From Aporrectodea caliginosa (Eukaryota > Annelida > Clitellata > Crassiclitellata > Lumbricidae): a stretch of 64,000 nucleotides of DNA. The DNA is taken from contig JACEVL010000479.1 of the NCBI GenBank assembly GCA_020284085.1, forward strand, positions 80,001-144,000, read 5' to 3'. The translations under genes were made by a program, and so were the position numbers. This document shows positions 1 to 34,809 of the stretch, in pieces. Below the pieces are notes generated by a model that did not search any database, had not been told where the DNA came from, and saw nothing but the letters and a program-made list of their open reading frames with translations. Each line of letters opens with the position of its first letter. Within the stretch, counting starts at the first letter, position 1.

Positions 1-125
1 GTAGTTTCCTTGAAGAGGAGTCGGGAGCACCTCTGAGTAGTTTCCTTGAAGAGGAGTCGGGAGCACTCTGAGTTTCCTTGAAGAGGAGTGGGAGCACCTC
101 TGAGTAGTTTCCTTGAAGAGGAGCT
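1..125 (+). repeat. Tandem array of a LINE 3'-end segment
   Basis: A unit of about 36 bp (core CTGAGTAGTTTCCTTGAAG) is repeated about 3.5 times and runs out of the window at position 1. The same motif closes LINE 3' ends elsewhere here (8.7, 19.4, 22.5, 33.8, 50.4 kb), so this is a local tandem amplification of that terminal segment. It is followed by an AATT-rich stretch to about 180. Confidence 0.75.
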
Positions 126-399
126 GTATAAATACTTTAATTAATTAATTAATTAAGTAAGTAAGTATTCAAGTTAGTAACGAACACATGTATAAGTAGT
201 AATCAAGAAAGAGGGGTCAAGGTTAGTATAAGCTATTAGCTTTTCTTGGCTCTTTTTGAACAGTACTTGCTGATTCATGACGGTAACGATGATTCTTGTT
301 TTGTGCAATAAACAAACACTCATACTCATAATTTTAGTACCTTATATAGCGCTCTACTTCTTGTGTTCTCAAGTTTAATTTCTCGTCGACTTTAGCACC

Positions 400-820
400 A
401 GAGCAGTATTTACCTCTGTTATTGCCATCATCACTGGTGGTACTAGGTTTTCGGACATTTCTATTCTCTGGTCTTTCTGGTAACTTTACTCGGATCTTCC
501 ATTGACATCTCTCGACAACCCCTCTGACTTGACGCAGCGCTCGAGAATAAGCAGGCGCCCTGCCCTTAGCCTTAGAGTGGCGCTTCAGAAATTGTGAGTT
601 TACGATTACGATTACGATTACATAGGGAACAAAGGTGGAACTGCGCAACCATCTTCGCAGTTCCTGACCACTGACGGAGCCATAATTAAACGAACAATTG
701 GTTCCAATAAACAATAGGTCACACTTAACTTCCTCAAAATTCTTGTTACTCGTCGAAATTCCTTAATAACTACACGTATTTTGTGTTGCACAGTTTTTAA
801 AGACCTGTTATTAACTACTC
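400..820 (-). repeat. Dispersed repeat, copy 1
   Basis: About 400 bp that recurs at 1,530-2,150 with clear but diverged identity. A GATTAC microsatellite tail lies near 603-630. A shorter related piece with the same sequence around the GATTAC tail is at 13,684-13,760. The 126-residue open frame on the minus strand here is a chance ORF inside the repeat, since its protein is conserved only as far as the DNA is. Strand assignment is arbitrary. Confidence 0.6.
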
Positions 821-889
821 TAGTAAAGCTATCATCAATTTATGCCTTGGCCATTAGGACAACGGCGCTAAAGAAGTCAATAGCTTAGA

Positions 890-940
890 ATTGATTAGAT
901 TACATTAGATTAGATTAGATTAGATTAGATCAGATCAAAT
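890..940. repeat. (GATTA)n microsatellite
   Basis: Short array of GATTA/TTAGA units. A similar degenerate array is at 19,733-19,830. Confidence 0.75.
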
Positions 941-1284
941 TGGATTAGAACTCGTGAGAAGTTTGCAGTGCTCGTGATATGTTAAAGCTTTAACCGAATG
1001 CCCGTCCTTTCACCCCGAGAGTGCGGCTGTAGGCCTATACTTCGAGGAAACTCCTTATAGCAGGCGAGAAATAGTTGAACCGGTGAAGTCTTCATTTGTT
1101 GATTAGATACCTCGGTATATGAAGGCTACGATTATGATAATTTTGAACTAATAAACGAAGATTATTATTATTATTATTATTTTTAAACCCGAGATATCAA
1201 GGATCCCTCCCATGGCGAAGCAAAAGTCCTTCATCGAAAGTAACTGAGAACATGAATATTTTAAAATCTGATTTTGACCATTAA

Positions 1285-1301
1285 TAGTATTATTATTATT
1301 A

Positions 1302-1337
<36 letters not shown>

Positions 1338-1393
1338 ATTATTATTATTATTATTATTTAATACTCAAAATTATTATTATTATTATTATTAAA
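1285..1393. repeat. (ATT)n microsatellite
   Basis: Interrupted ATT repeats, continuing a smaller array at 1,160-1,180. No gene is visible between 820 and 1,530. Confidence 0.85.
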
Positions 1394-1529
1394 TTGTTAA
1401 TAGTTAAATTTAATTACGTATTACCTGATGTGACGTCACATTTCATTATTACCCATTATTATGTCACACATTGTTATTATTTTATTACCCCTTATTATGC
1501 GTTATTATTATGGATTATTATTATTAGGG

Positions 1530-2150
1530 CAATCTCTACCTCTGTTGTTATCGCCATCATCACTGGTGGTAGTAGGTTTTCTGACAGGTCTATCCTCCCA
1601 TCCTTTCTCTGGTCTCTGGTAAACGGACTCCGTTCTTCCATTGACATCTCTCAACAATCCTCTGACAAGACGAAGCGCTCGTGAATAAGCTGGTGCCCTG
1701 CACTTAGCTTTAGAGTAGCGCTTCAGAAATTTGGGGTTACGATTACCATTATGATTACGAATACCATTACATAAGGAACAAGAGTGGAGCTGCGCAACAA
1801 TCTTCACAGTTCATGAGTCTCATGACCCCGACAGATCCATAATTTCATGGGCGTAGCCAGGAAAAAATTTCGGAGGGGGCTTTAAGATTTCGGTGGGGTT
1901 TCCATTGGAGATGGTCGCAAAAACAAAAGGTTTTTTGGGTAGGCTATTTCCCATGTAAAAGCATATAATAATTTGGGGGGAAACTTATTTCGGGGGTTTA
2001 AACCCGTAAAACCAACCCTAAATACGCCCATGCATAATTTAAGGAACAATGGGTTCCAATAAACATACTTAACTTCCTCAAAACTGTTGTTACTCGTCGA
2101 AAATCCTTAATAAAAATTTTGTGTTGCACAGTTTTTAAAGACCTGCTAAT
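1530..2150 (-). repeat. Dispersed repeat, copy 2, split by a MITE
   Basis: Second copy of the repeat at 400-820. Homology runs to 1,845, is interrupted by the 187-bp element at 1,846-2,032, and resumes from about 2,041 to the shared sequence around GTTGCACAGTTTTTAAAGAC. The empty site is thus available in copy 1 and defines the insertion. Confidence 0.65.
1846..2032. mobile_element. hAT-type MITE with 8-bp target duplication
   Basis: 187-bp element starting CATGGGCGTAGCC and ending TACGCCCATG, so its termini are inverted repeats. It is flanked on both sides by CATAATTT (1,838-1,845 and 2,033-2,040), an 8-bp target-site duplication as made by hAT transposases. No coding capacity. The homologous repeat at 400-820 lacks it. 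Confidence 0.8.
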
Positions 2151-2194
2151 TATTCTGAGGATTCTTTCTGATAACACTCAGGATTCTGTGTCGC

Positions 2195-2345
2195 CAAGAA
2201 CTGTCTTAGCGGACCGGTGCTGCGGATAGGCCCTACTGACCTGATTACGGCTTGGTTTTGGTGCCCATTGGTTGATGCCTTGTGCATAAGACCCCGCCGC
2301 GGTATGTTTTGGCCATATATTTCCCTTTATCGGAAATGTTATTAC
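2195..2345 (+). mobile_element. LINE 3' end, family A
   Basis: Contains the 3'-terminal block of a non-LTR retrotransposon that also ends the longer copy at 32,487-33,129 (motif TGACCTGATTACGGCTTGG then GTTGATGCCTTGTGCAT). Other copies are at 20,690-20,765 and 59,880-59,965. 5' truncated, non-coding remnant. Confidence 0.65.
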
Positions 2346-2384
2346 ATTCATTGGTCCTCACCGGTTTTTAGTGGTCGCTTTTGC

Positions 2385-2640
2385 CGCAGTGAGACAAATG
2401 GGGCGAGGAAATGACACGAAGATCAGAGGGACGCGGGTTCGATACCCACTTGCCCCATAAGCCTTCAACTCCCTAGGTGACGACTGTAAAATGATTAGTA
2501 GGACAGATGAGCGCCTTGCAGGCTGCCATACAGTAAAATTCGACTCCTGTTAAACTTGTTATCATCTGTTACTATTATCATGTAATGTTATTGCGTACTT
2601 GTCAGTTTGAATTAATAAAGAAATATCGCTCCTGTGTGGT
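2385..2640 (+). mobile_element. tRNA-derived SINE, family Y
   Basis: A tRNA-like head with a B-box (GCGGGTTCGATACCC at about 2,430) is followed by a body ending in GTCAGTTTGAATTAATAAAG. Reverse-strand copies lie at 30,735-31,025 and 40,115-40,390, and another head at 39,963-40,040. The body directly abuts a family-1 LINE tail (2,640-2,695) ending in (GAAT)n. Confidence 0.7.
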
Positions 2641-2811
2641 TACCTCGAAGGGGCGCTATATAAATTCACGAAATGAATGAATGAATGAATGTAGTAACAG
2701 TAAGTAAGTAAGTAGTCTGTTTTTATGCAGAGGAAGTGGGAGTTATCTGCGACTGCATTTCGACCATTAACCTTCGAAATCGAATCCCAAAACGTTTCGA
2801 TCATCGCGTGA

Positions 2812-3240
2812 ATTGCTCCGTTTCGTTTCTTAACCTCGTGTGAAAATCGTGTTATTCTTTACGGCCCGAAATCTCAGAGCTCATTAAAGGGGTCAGGCGC
2901 AAACGCCGTCGCACCCACCACGCCCCCTTCGACCGGGGCCATTATTAGGAATACGACACCCTCCGGCGGCAGTGGTCATCCACACCTTCTTCTGCCACCG
3001 GCGGCGTCGAATCCGGGAACCATATTCCTGGCAAATGGTGATGGATCGATGGAGGGCGGGCTGGCAAAGTCCGACTCGGAAATCGGAAAAGATTATTCGC
3101 CTGCCATCGAGGCACGCTATCGGGCCCATCCAGCCGGTCTCAAATGTCACGTCGTCCGTCGCTCGTCTAATTTCTCTGCTATCGGCAACGCTCCCTCTTA
3201 CGTCCCATCGACGACGGCGAGACGCCATTGCGGAGCGTAA
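2812..3240 (+). other. CpG-rich open frame, possible orphan exon
   Basis: One + frame stays open for about 143 codons, from after a TGA near 2,811 to the TAA at 3,238-3,240. It encodes a Ser/Thr/Pro/Gly-rich sequence, then a more mixed stretch (includes SMEGGLAKSDSEIGKDYSPA). GC and CpG content are far above the surrounding AT-rich DNA. A pyrimidine-rich tract ending in AG lies at about 2,875. I do not recognise the protein. It could be an exon of a neighbouring gene, a CpG island, or a chance ORF favoured by high GC; both strands carry open frames here, which argues for caution. Confidence 0.3.
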
Positions 3241-3299
3241 ATCATACTACGCGTCAGTAGAAGCACCGGAAATAAAACTTCCGTAAATGATATTCATGC

Positions 3300-4060
3300 G
3301 CTCTTTCGTCGGTCGTCCTTCGTGAAATGGTCTGGCTGGAAGAAACCATTCCAATCGTTCCATGCAATGGTACGCAGTGTTCGAATAGTCACGCGGTAGT
3401 AGAACTACTGTATACGCGGTATTGAAACTACCGTATTAAAAGTGTATAATATGCACCAATACAGAAATATTCTTAGTTGTTTAAGTACAGCGTGCTGTGT
3501 GAGTACTTTTAGAAGTCTTGTTTGACTAAGTTGATTGTTTTCAATGAGGTTTTAACCTGGGGAGAAATGATTATTCAGGTTTCAGCAAATGCCCGAGGAA
3601 AATGAAATAAGCAGCTGAACGGCTATTACTTTTGCGATTACTTGTTTTATTGCTTCTGCTACAGTGCTACTAACTCTTTAATGGGCAATGACAGTGTGCA
3701 TTTTCCATTTTATTACACAACACAAAACCTTGTTCAAATTATATTTGTAATCAAATAACTGTACGGTGCCATTTCAAGAGAAAAAAATTTATAGGCGCTC
3801 ATTAAACTATAGACTAAACGGTGTTAATGTCATCAGGGAAGGAAAGCTCATCAGTTAGCAAACACTGCTCAGGTCACCAGAAGAGTCGCCAGTAATATGC
3901 TGCTGAACACAGGCAGACCCCAACCAACAGAATTCTTCTGTTTAGTTCTTTTCATTGGACCCAGCGATGTATTTATATATGAGTCTCTATTGAAGTAGCG
4001 CGGTGTATATAAATTTGCAATTACCATTATTATTACCTTGTGGTTAATCGGAATAGAAGA
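3300..4060. other. No recognisable feature
   Basis: AT-rich unique-looking sequence with frequent stops on all frames; I see no exon, RNA gene or clear repeat. Confidence 0.5.
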
Positions 4061-4064
4061 CCCT

Positions 4065-4255
4065 GTGGCAAGGTGAAATATTCGGTAGTGCGTTGGGTCT
4101 GTAGCCTAACGAGTGCAGGTTAGAGCCTGCTTAGACAACTGAATTTAACATATAGCTTTGGAAATGGGTGTTGCGCACTGTTTTCTCGCGCCTCAGATTC
4201 ACCGACATTGACAGCGTAATAAATACATAGATAAATAAATTAATTAATTAGTCAT
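4065..4255 (+). mobile_element. Probable tRNA-derived SINE
   Basis: An A-box-like TAGTGCGTTGG (about 4,085) and B-box-like AGGTTAGAGCCTG (about 4,118) have tRNA spacing. They are followed by a body ending in AATAAATA and an (AATT)n tail. I did not find a second copy, so this is tentative. Confidence 0.45.
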
Positions 4256-4873
4256 CAAATCATCGTCGTCGGCATCGTCGTCTTCAGTTGTCGTTGTACT
4301 TCATCATCAGATTATTGTCGTTGTGTTGCAGTTGGATTCTGTCAAGCGATTTGCCGTGCATACACTCTGAGTGTAGTGACGTAAAATGGCTGTGTATTTG
4401 TACGTGTATCTATGTGTGTGCTATGTACAGTGCACAGACATGTCCAGACATGCTATATTAGCTCTGGAGAGTCCTTCGCCGCTACCTACGCTTGATAAAG
4501 AGGGCATTTGATTCAAAGATAAGAAATGCAAGTATATCGCGGTTGCTGAAGCAAGAATACGGACCTTGGAAAAGGAAAAGAGAAGGAAGTAGGATAGGTA
4601 AAGAAAGAGACGGAAGCAATGGTGGACCATTGTAGACGAATCTTTAGCAGTATATCCAGATTGATTAGCACTGCATGCTTGTAATGAAATATGAGGTTAC
4701 TCATACAATAATGCGTCTTACTAATGAATAGTCGTAATTCTTGTAAGATAACAAACACAGAAATACTTTACCTGATAAATAATTGATTTGCTTAATTTGA
4801 CCTTGACATACAATCCTCGTCCTCCTCCTTCTCTTCCTCCTCCTCTTCTGCTTATTTTTCTTTTTCTTCTTCT

Positions 4874-5040
4874 TCTCCTCTTCCTCTTCCTCTTCCTCTT
4901 CCTCTTCCGCTTCCTCTTCCTCTTCCTCTTCCTCTTCCTCTTCCTCTTCCTCTTCCTCTTCCTCTTCCTCTTCCTCTTCCTCTTCCTCTTCCTCTTCCTC
5001 TTCCTCTTCCTCTTCCTCTTCCTCTTCCTCTTCCTCTTCT
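4874..5040. repeat. (CTCTTC)n hexanucleotide array
   Basis: Near-perfect CTCTTC/TCTTCC repeat. It gives long poly-Glu and Leu/Phe open frames on the two strands, which are repeat artefacts and not genes. Confidence 0.95.
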
Positions 5041-5109
5041 CTTCTTCTCTGCAGCGTCCTCTTCCGAGTGGAAATCAGTCCTCTTCCTCTTCCTCTAACG
5101 CATTCCATT

Positions 5110-6580
5110 TATCTTAGGCCTACAAACATTTATTTTATCTGTGAAACTGAAACTAGAGAATAAAAACTGTGCACCACATTTCCACGAAATTGAGAACTTA
5201 AGTTATGACTATGAAGCGTGAACTATTGCCCTCAGTGTAAGCGATCACTTGTGAAAGCACTCACAGTGAAAATAAGACTTCCTGGCGTATACGCAGATAT
5301 AGCTTACACGGTTATCTTTGTCGATATCGCATAGAATAGATCAATAGAATCTTCGTTTATTTGTTAACACGTTGTCAGAACGCAATGCGATTAAAAGAAA
5401 AAAAAGTGTGTTGGCATTGGCTACACCGTTTAAAGTTTGGTTCAAGATATTATTGGCTTTTATTTGATTTCCACACATGGCAAATCCGGGTTTAGAATTT
5501 ACCTTAGACGGGAAAGTAAAATAATTAGAGACGTGTGAATAGTTTGGCTGGTTTGCACATGTCGCCATCCTGAACAAAAGCATTCGCTGCCTGTGTGTGT
5601 GGAGGCCATGGGAAGAAACACGAACGCTTCATTCACGAGGCGTTATGCACGCACTCTGCCATTCAGAAAGACTTGTAGAACCTTGGCTTTATTATTTCTT
5701 CCGTCGGGCATTTGTGCGAACTATAACCGACATAATTATGGATTTGACAAACAGACATGGCGCTATACGCTGAGACTGCCTGTTTACTCTTGCAGACATG
5801 CAGATTGCTTGTAGGCCTATTAACAATTCTGGTCTATTTACAGCTTTAGATTCTGCGAAATCAGGCCTCTTATTCATAGGATAAGAAGAAAGAAACATCA
5901 AGTAGCTTCCACCTTCAGGCATTCGGCTGGCAGAAAAGGAGGCCTAACAACAACAAAGTCAACAACAACTCACACTCCGGATCCGAACTCTCTTAGTAAA
6001 TTATCTAGGGAATTATTATTCTAGGCGGCACTATTTACTATTAAACGCATTTTGGGTACCTAACAAAAACGCTGCCGACGCTAACCTAAATAGCCTCTTC
6101 GTTCAATTGAAAGAAAATAATCGTCATTAAGTAAACGGTGTCCATATCTATGGGCCTAGAGTAGAAGAGCGACCACTCCCGGAAACACGCGAAGCCTAGC
6201 CAACGGGTTACCATCCAGAATTGACAACCGCATTCAGAGAGTTCTCCATTCTTTGATGCTAGCGGTGGATCTATAGTTCTGACCCTACCCCCAAATCTTA
6301 TCCAGACTTAAGTAACACTGGTGTTACATAACACACAGGACTTAATTCGATGGTGTCTCTGATCCAATGGATTACGGCCTGGCTTACACGATGGATTATC
6401 GAAGCGACCATCGACTGGTATCTTGGACATTACAATAAAGACCATGCAGCCTGAATGCCTGATGCGCAAACATTTATGGTTAGGATGTCATAATTATAGC
6501 TTACTTTATAACGGTGTTATTTAGATGTGTGTACACAAAAGTGCGATTAGCAATTGGTTAATAAAGAATATACGTGTAAT
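5110..6580. other. No recognisable gene
   Basis: Open frames of 73-80 codons occur but show no domain, splice support or codon pattern I recognise. The stretch looks like unique intergenic DNA. Confidence 0.45.
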
Positions 6581-6670
6581 GTAATGTAACAGCATTTATA
6601 TAGCGTCCCTTCTAGATACCTCTCAGAGGCGCTCACTGCGCTAGCCTATATGATGTTATATGTAATTACG
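6540..6670 (-). mobile_element. Retroelement tails, back to back
   Basis: A + oriented tail (CAATTGGTTAATAAAGAATA) is followed by a - oriented family-C end: a (TGTAA)n run, then CATTTATATAGCGTCCCTTC and CTGCGCTAGCCTATATGATG. The same family-C sequence is at 57,905-58,000. Confidence 0.55.
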
Positions 6671-7251
6671 AGCTTACATATTTTTAACGGCGCTATAGAA
6701 ATTGCTAGACTAGATTAATCCTATTAATAGATCTACAATCTACGTCATCGTTCAGTCTTCTCGAAGTCTATCAATAATCCTCATCTCCAACACTTAACTA
6801 ATTATATTTATGGACGAACCGGTTTCCTTGTTCAAATACTTTCATTTCTATTCTTGGACACAGTCTGCCACAAGCACTTACCTAACTCAAACAGTGCTCG
6901 AACAGCTGGGGAAAGTCTCCATGTAGATGGGCTGAATGTTGATGAGCCACTCCATATGCATCAGGCACTTCTCCAAATCCATTGATAATATTATTATCGT
7001 GCAAACACTTCCCTAATTCCATTTATAGGCCTATCAACCTAATTGTTAATGACGTGTGCATATCAGCCTATTTATTCAGTTTGTTGGATTACTGCTGTCG
7101 CTTATGCGCTTCACTGCTTCAGCCAAAACACCTGTTTATTTTCAGGAGATCAGTCCCTCACGGTGAGAGAGGCTATCTTAAGGACCTGCTGTTAGTGTTA
7201 GCGGCTCCATTTTTTTATCAGCCTCGGCATATTAGAGGGAGTGGCATGTAT

Positions 7252-7545
7252 GTAACTATGTATGTATGTATGTATGTATGTATGTATGTATGTATGTATG
7301 TATGTATGTATGTATGTATGTATGTATGTATGTATGTATGTATGTATGTATGTATGTATGTATGTATGTATGTATGTATGTATGTATGTATGTATGTATG
7401 TATGTATGTATGTATGTATGTATGTATGTATGTATGTATGTATGTATGTATGTATGTATGTATGTATGTATGTATGTATGTATGTATGTATGTATGTATG
7501 TATGTATGTATACATGTATGTATGTATGTATGTACGTATGTACCG
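7252..7545. repeat. (TATG)n microsatellite, about 64 perfect units
   Basis: An uninterrupted GTAT/TATG array from about 7,257 to 7,511, then a degenerate edge to about 7,600. It is open in several frames on both strands (MYVC... and YIHT...); these open frames are repeat artefacts. Confidence 0.97.
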
Positions 7546-7609
7546 TATGTAAGTGGGTATGCATGTATGTATGTATTTTGTATGTATACATGTACGTATG
7601 AACGTAGAT

Positions 7610-8640
7610 ATAATATAAAATCGTTGCACATGAGCGTCTTTGGGTGCAAAGATAAATGGCTGGGTTAGGTTTAAGACGATGCCTTCGCAGACTGTAATAT
7701 ATATTGCAGGATCCGACGGCGCGTGACGTGATAAACAAATGTGACGTTTCAGAGTGTATGACCCTTCTTTTGCTCCATCTACCGATGCAGTAGGGATGAA
7801 TTATGGCCACAGTAGTTCGTGGAAGTACCCAGCCTCTGCATTCTTTACTTTCGGATTGGAAGAGTAGAACTGATCAGATGATAGAGCACTCTTTACTGCG
7901 AATATTATTTATGTTGGACGCATGCAACGTCATGCAGGACTTAATAGTCTATGGTCGCCAAACAGTGAAGCCCTTTAATGCATGATGCATGCGTGATTTA
8001 ATTTATATAATTATTAATATACAAAGCAACTTGTGTCAACATGTATTACGTATACACATATAGAATGTCGCAGTTGTATTGACCTGCATCTGTGTAAATA
8101 TTGCTATTGCAAGTGCATGTAAGAGAATGGTGTATTCCTCTCCTGTTTAGTAGGGATTCGCTAATTTGGACGAGCGATAAAGGCTTAACTCATTGATAAT
8201 AAAGGCTTATAAAACAGGGCTTTTGCCCAGCCACTCTACTACATTCGAAGAGATAATGCGTCAAAACTGACCGCACGCTATTTGTCGCCTTTTCGGTTAA
8301 CCACTGGGCATGGTCTTTGTGGTTTTCTCCCTCGAGTTTCGTGAAACAAGACACTCTTTACGTCCTCATAACAGGGAAATCCCACGCTCTGACCAACTTA
8401 CTAGAATGGGATTCATTACCAAGATGCTGTACACTTATTAACATGTGCCTAAATAGGCTATTAATAGGGTCTATGCGTTATTATTAGTTGCATTATTATT
8501 AGGCTACTTCTCTGTTTTATTTATTTTTTTCTGCCCCATTGTGCGTTTGCTAATGGAGTTATAAAGGACATACTTAGCCTACATACTTATCAGAGTTTCA
8601 TAGTTACCAAATGGGTTAAATTAAGTGATTCCATTTCTAT
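7610..8640. other. No recognisable gene
   Basis: A 60-codon + ORF at 7,803 has no recognisable motif. The rest is AT-rich with dispersed stops. Confidence 0.45.
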
Positions 8641-8680
8641 TTACGGACTTATAAAGCGCCTCTCACAGTACAACCTAATC

Positions 8681-9130
8681 ATTCATTCATTCATTCGGGA
8701 ATTTATATAGCGCCCCTTCAAGGAAACTACTCAGAGGCGCTCCCGACTCCAACGCGCCCAAAAAGAACAGTTTTAGTTTAGTAAGGAAAGTTTCAGGCAG
8801 ACTCCCAGGGTGTAGACGCAGCTCTAGAGGAAGGCCATTCCAAATCATTGGGCCTGCCACAGAAAAAGCTCGGTTCTGCATTGTTGCAGTACGAGCAAAA
8901 GGAACCATAAGAACTCCTTTTTCTGCGGAGCGTAGGAGGCGACACCCTGGGACAACCGAAATCAAACAGCAGAGCTCACGGAGGTAAGTTGGGGCGAGGC
9001 CCTGGAGACAGCGCAAAACCAAGGCAGCTACCCTGTACTCGATGCGCTGGCAGACAGGGAGCCAGTGGAGGATCTCCAGCATGTAGCAATCAGAGGCGAT
9101 TTCCATTGTTTCCATCGTTACTGTGTATAT
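8681..9130 (-). mobile_element. LINE 3' end, family 1 (RT C-terminus)
   Basis: The minus strand encodes the typical C-terminal tail of a non-LTR retrotransposon reverse transcriptase: a LHWLPVCQRIEYRVA stretch, then NRAFSVAGPMIWNGLPLELR. The 3' end carries the TTTATATAGCGCC / CTCAGAGGCGCTC block and a (TGAA)n tail. 5' truncated; not a host gene. Relatives are at 33.75, 50.37 and 53.08 kb. Confidence 0.85.
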
Positions 9131-9508
9131 ATAGGCACACATTATTTTTCAAATTATAGCCTACTTTACACACGTCCTTACATGAACACACCCGTGAACG
9201 TGGCTATTTATATGTGTATATAATTTTTATATATTATATAGATATAGACTGCCAAACAGATCATGGAGAAGACAGTAAGGACAATTGATAATCAGGGTTT
9301 CCGAGTAGGTATCTTGAAAGGGCGCTGAGTAAGTCTCCTGATTATATAAAACGGTCCATTACGCAGTCATGTCGACGCTGGTGGGAAGGCCGAACTGAAA
9401 GACAGACGAACGGAGAGACACACACACACACAGACAGAGACACACAGAGACACACACAGACACAGAGAGAGAGACTATAAAAATTACGTGGCAATCAGTT
9501 CATTCGGA

Positions 9509-9740
9509 GGGGGGCCCGTGGCGCATTGGATAACATCTGGCACAGAGACCGAAAGGTACCGAGTTCGAGCCCCGTAGGGCGGATATGCTTTGTAGGCTGC
9601 TATTAGCGCCGTTGTATTTACAAGCTTTATCTGTTCTGTTAGTAGTTAAGATTTCAATTGCATAATATGTAAATGTACAGCGCAGTGCGTTTGTCAGAAG
9701 CTTATTAAATAAAAGATATTATTATCATTATTATTAAGAC
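9509..9740 (+). mobile_element. tRNA-derived SINE, family Z
   Basis: The head has an A-box-like TGGCGCATTGG and a B-box GAGTTCGAGCCCC at tRNA spacing. The body contains GGCTGCTATTAGCGCC and ends in GTTTGTCAGAAGCTTATTAAA with an (ATT)n tail. A reverse-strand copy sits at 60,976-61,165. Confidence 0.8.
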
Positions 9741-10020
9741 AGCCAGTCAGCCAGTCAGTCAGTTAGCCACCCAGTCAGTCAGTCGGCCAATCAGTCAGTC
9801 GTTCAGTTAGTTAGTCAGTCAGTCGGTAAGACGGTCTGTCAGTCAGGCGGTTAGAATAAGTCAATCAGTATGTCGGTTAGAAAGCCAGTCAGTCAGTCGG
9901 TTAGAGCCAGTCAGTCGGTTGGGGGTCAGTCAGTCAGTCAGTTCGTCAGTGAGGGATAGGTCGGCGGAAGTGTCGGGTGTTACCTCGGTCGGTCGGTCGG
10001 TCGGTCGTTCTGGTGGCGTT
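9740..10020. repeat. Degenerate (CAGT)n / (CGGT)n array
   Basis: Imperfect CAGT, CGGT and AGTT units form one long low-complexity tract ending before 10,020. Confidence 0.85.
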
Positions 10021-10409
10021 TCTGGTTGCGTCGTTTTAGTCTCAGTCACCGTCGACTCCATTTGTCAATAAATACATTTATGGATGGATTTGAAGAACAA
10101 AAGAGTCAGACGCATAGGAACATTAGAGGACATCAGAAGAATGGGAGCTGGAAGGAAGGCAGGGATAAATGGAGACACTATATATATATATAATAAATAT
10201 AGGCTATATTATATATGCAGTCATGTTAACTTACATACATACTTGCAAAGATACATTTTTCATTACATACATTCATACATCATACATCATACAGCAAAGA
10301 TACATTCATAACATACATTCATACAATGTCATCATACAGCATACATAAAGACATACATGCATACATACATTCATTCAAACGTGCATACTGTACATACGTA
10401 TAGTTTAAC

Positions 10410-10580
10410 TGACTGACTGACTGATTGACTCACTCACTCACTCATGACTGACTGACTCACTCACTCACTCACTGGCTCAGCAGCGGACTGACTGACTGAC
10501 TGACTCACTGGCTCACTCACTGACTCACTCACTGACTCATTTCACTCACTCTGACTGACTCTAACTCACTGACTGACTGA
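10410..10580. repeat. Degenerate (GACT)n / (CACT)n array
   Basis: Imperfect tetranucleotide array about 115 bp upstream of the first CCP-gene exon. Confidence 0.85.
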
Positions 10581-10696
10581 AAAAAGGACAGAAAGGCAGA
10601 CGAGTTGCGAGATGAGTAACAATGGTCTTACTCTTTACGTCTTCATAGCCTCTAATTATTGTGGGATGGTGACTATGGAGGCATTTATTGTTATGC

Positions 10697-34499
<23,803 letters not shown>

Positions 34500-34791
34500 C
34501 AACATAAACAGGGCGCGCGCGTTAAGTATATCGAAGTAATTATACTCGCGACGCTCTTGTTAGGAGCCCGCAATATCGGAACAGACTGGAGTTTTTTAAA
34601 GGAAGCATGAGACGTACGAAAGTAGTTTTAACGTCGGCGGAAATTGCGGAAATTATGGACTAAGGTCATTTGTCGTAAAACGATCGTTCACGTAGGGCTA
34701 TAGCTCGAGAAATAAGCGATTGGCAATGAAGAAAGACGCCAGTTTCACACTGCCAGATCACACTGCAGAAAAACATTCCACCATCTTCATA

Positions 34792-34797
34792 AATAAA
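34792..34797 (+). terminator. Putative poly(A) signal of the CCP gene
   Basis: AATAAA about 293 bp after the stop codon of the CCP gene; position-based inference only. Confidence 0.4.
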
Positions 34798-34809
34798 AAT
34801 TATGTAGGG

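Noticed and set aside
4701..5117. 135-codon poly-Glu ORF and 109-codon Leu/Phe ORF
   Set aside because: Opposite strands of the CTCTTC hexanucleotide array.
5593..5922. Overlapping 73-76 codon ORFs on both strands
   Set aside because: Length is within chance expectation for 64 kb and neither shows a domain.
6860..7020. Minus-strand repeat-like frames containing ELGKCL twice, possible TPR or ankyrin-like exon
   Set aside because: Two short stretches resemble each other, but stops interrupt them, splice sites are not convincing and no family motif is complete.
6982..7810. Five long ORFs (96-228 codons) on both strands
   Set aside because: They are translations of the TATG array (MYVC and YIHT repeats), open only because the tetranucleotide lacks stops.
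8687..9142. 151-codon minus ORF as a host gene
   Set aside because: Carries the AFSVAGPxxWNGLP tail of non-LTR reverse transcriptases and the repeat's 3' end; it is a LINE fragment.
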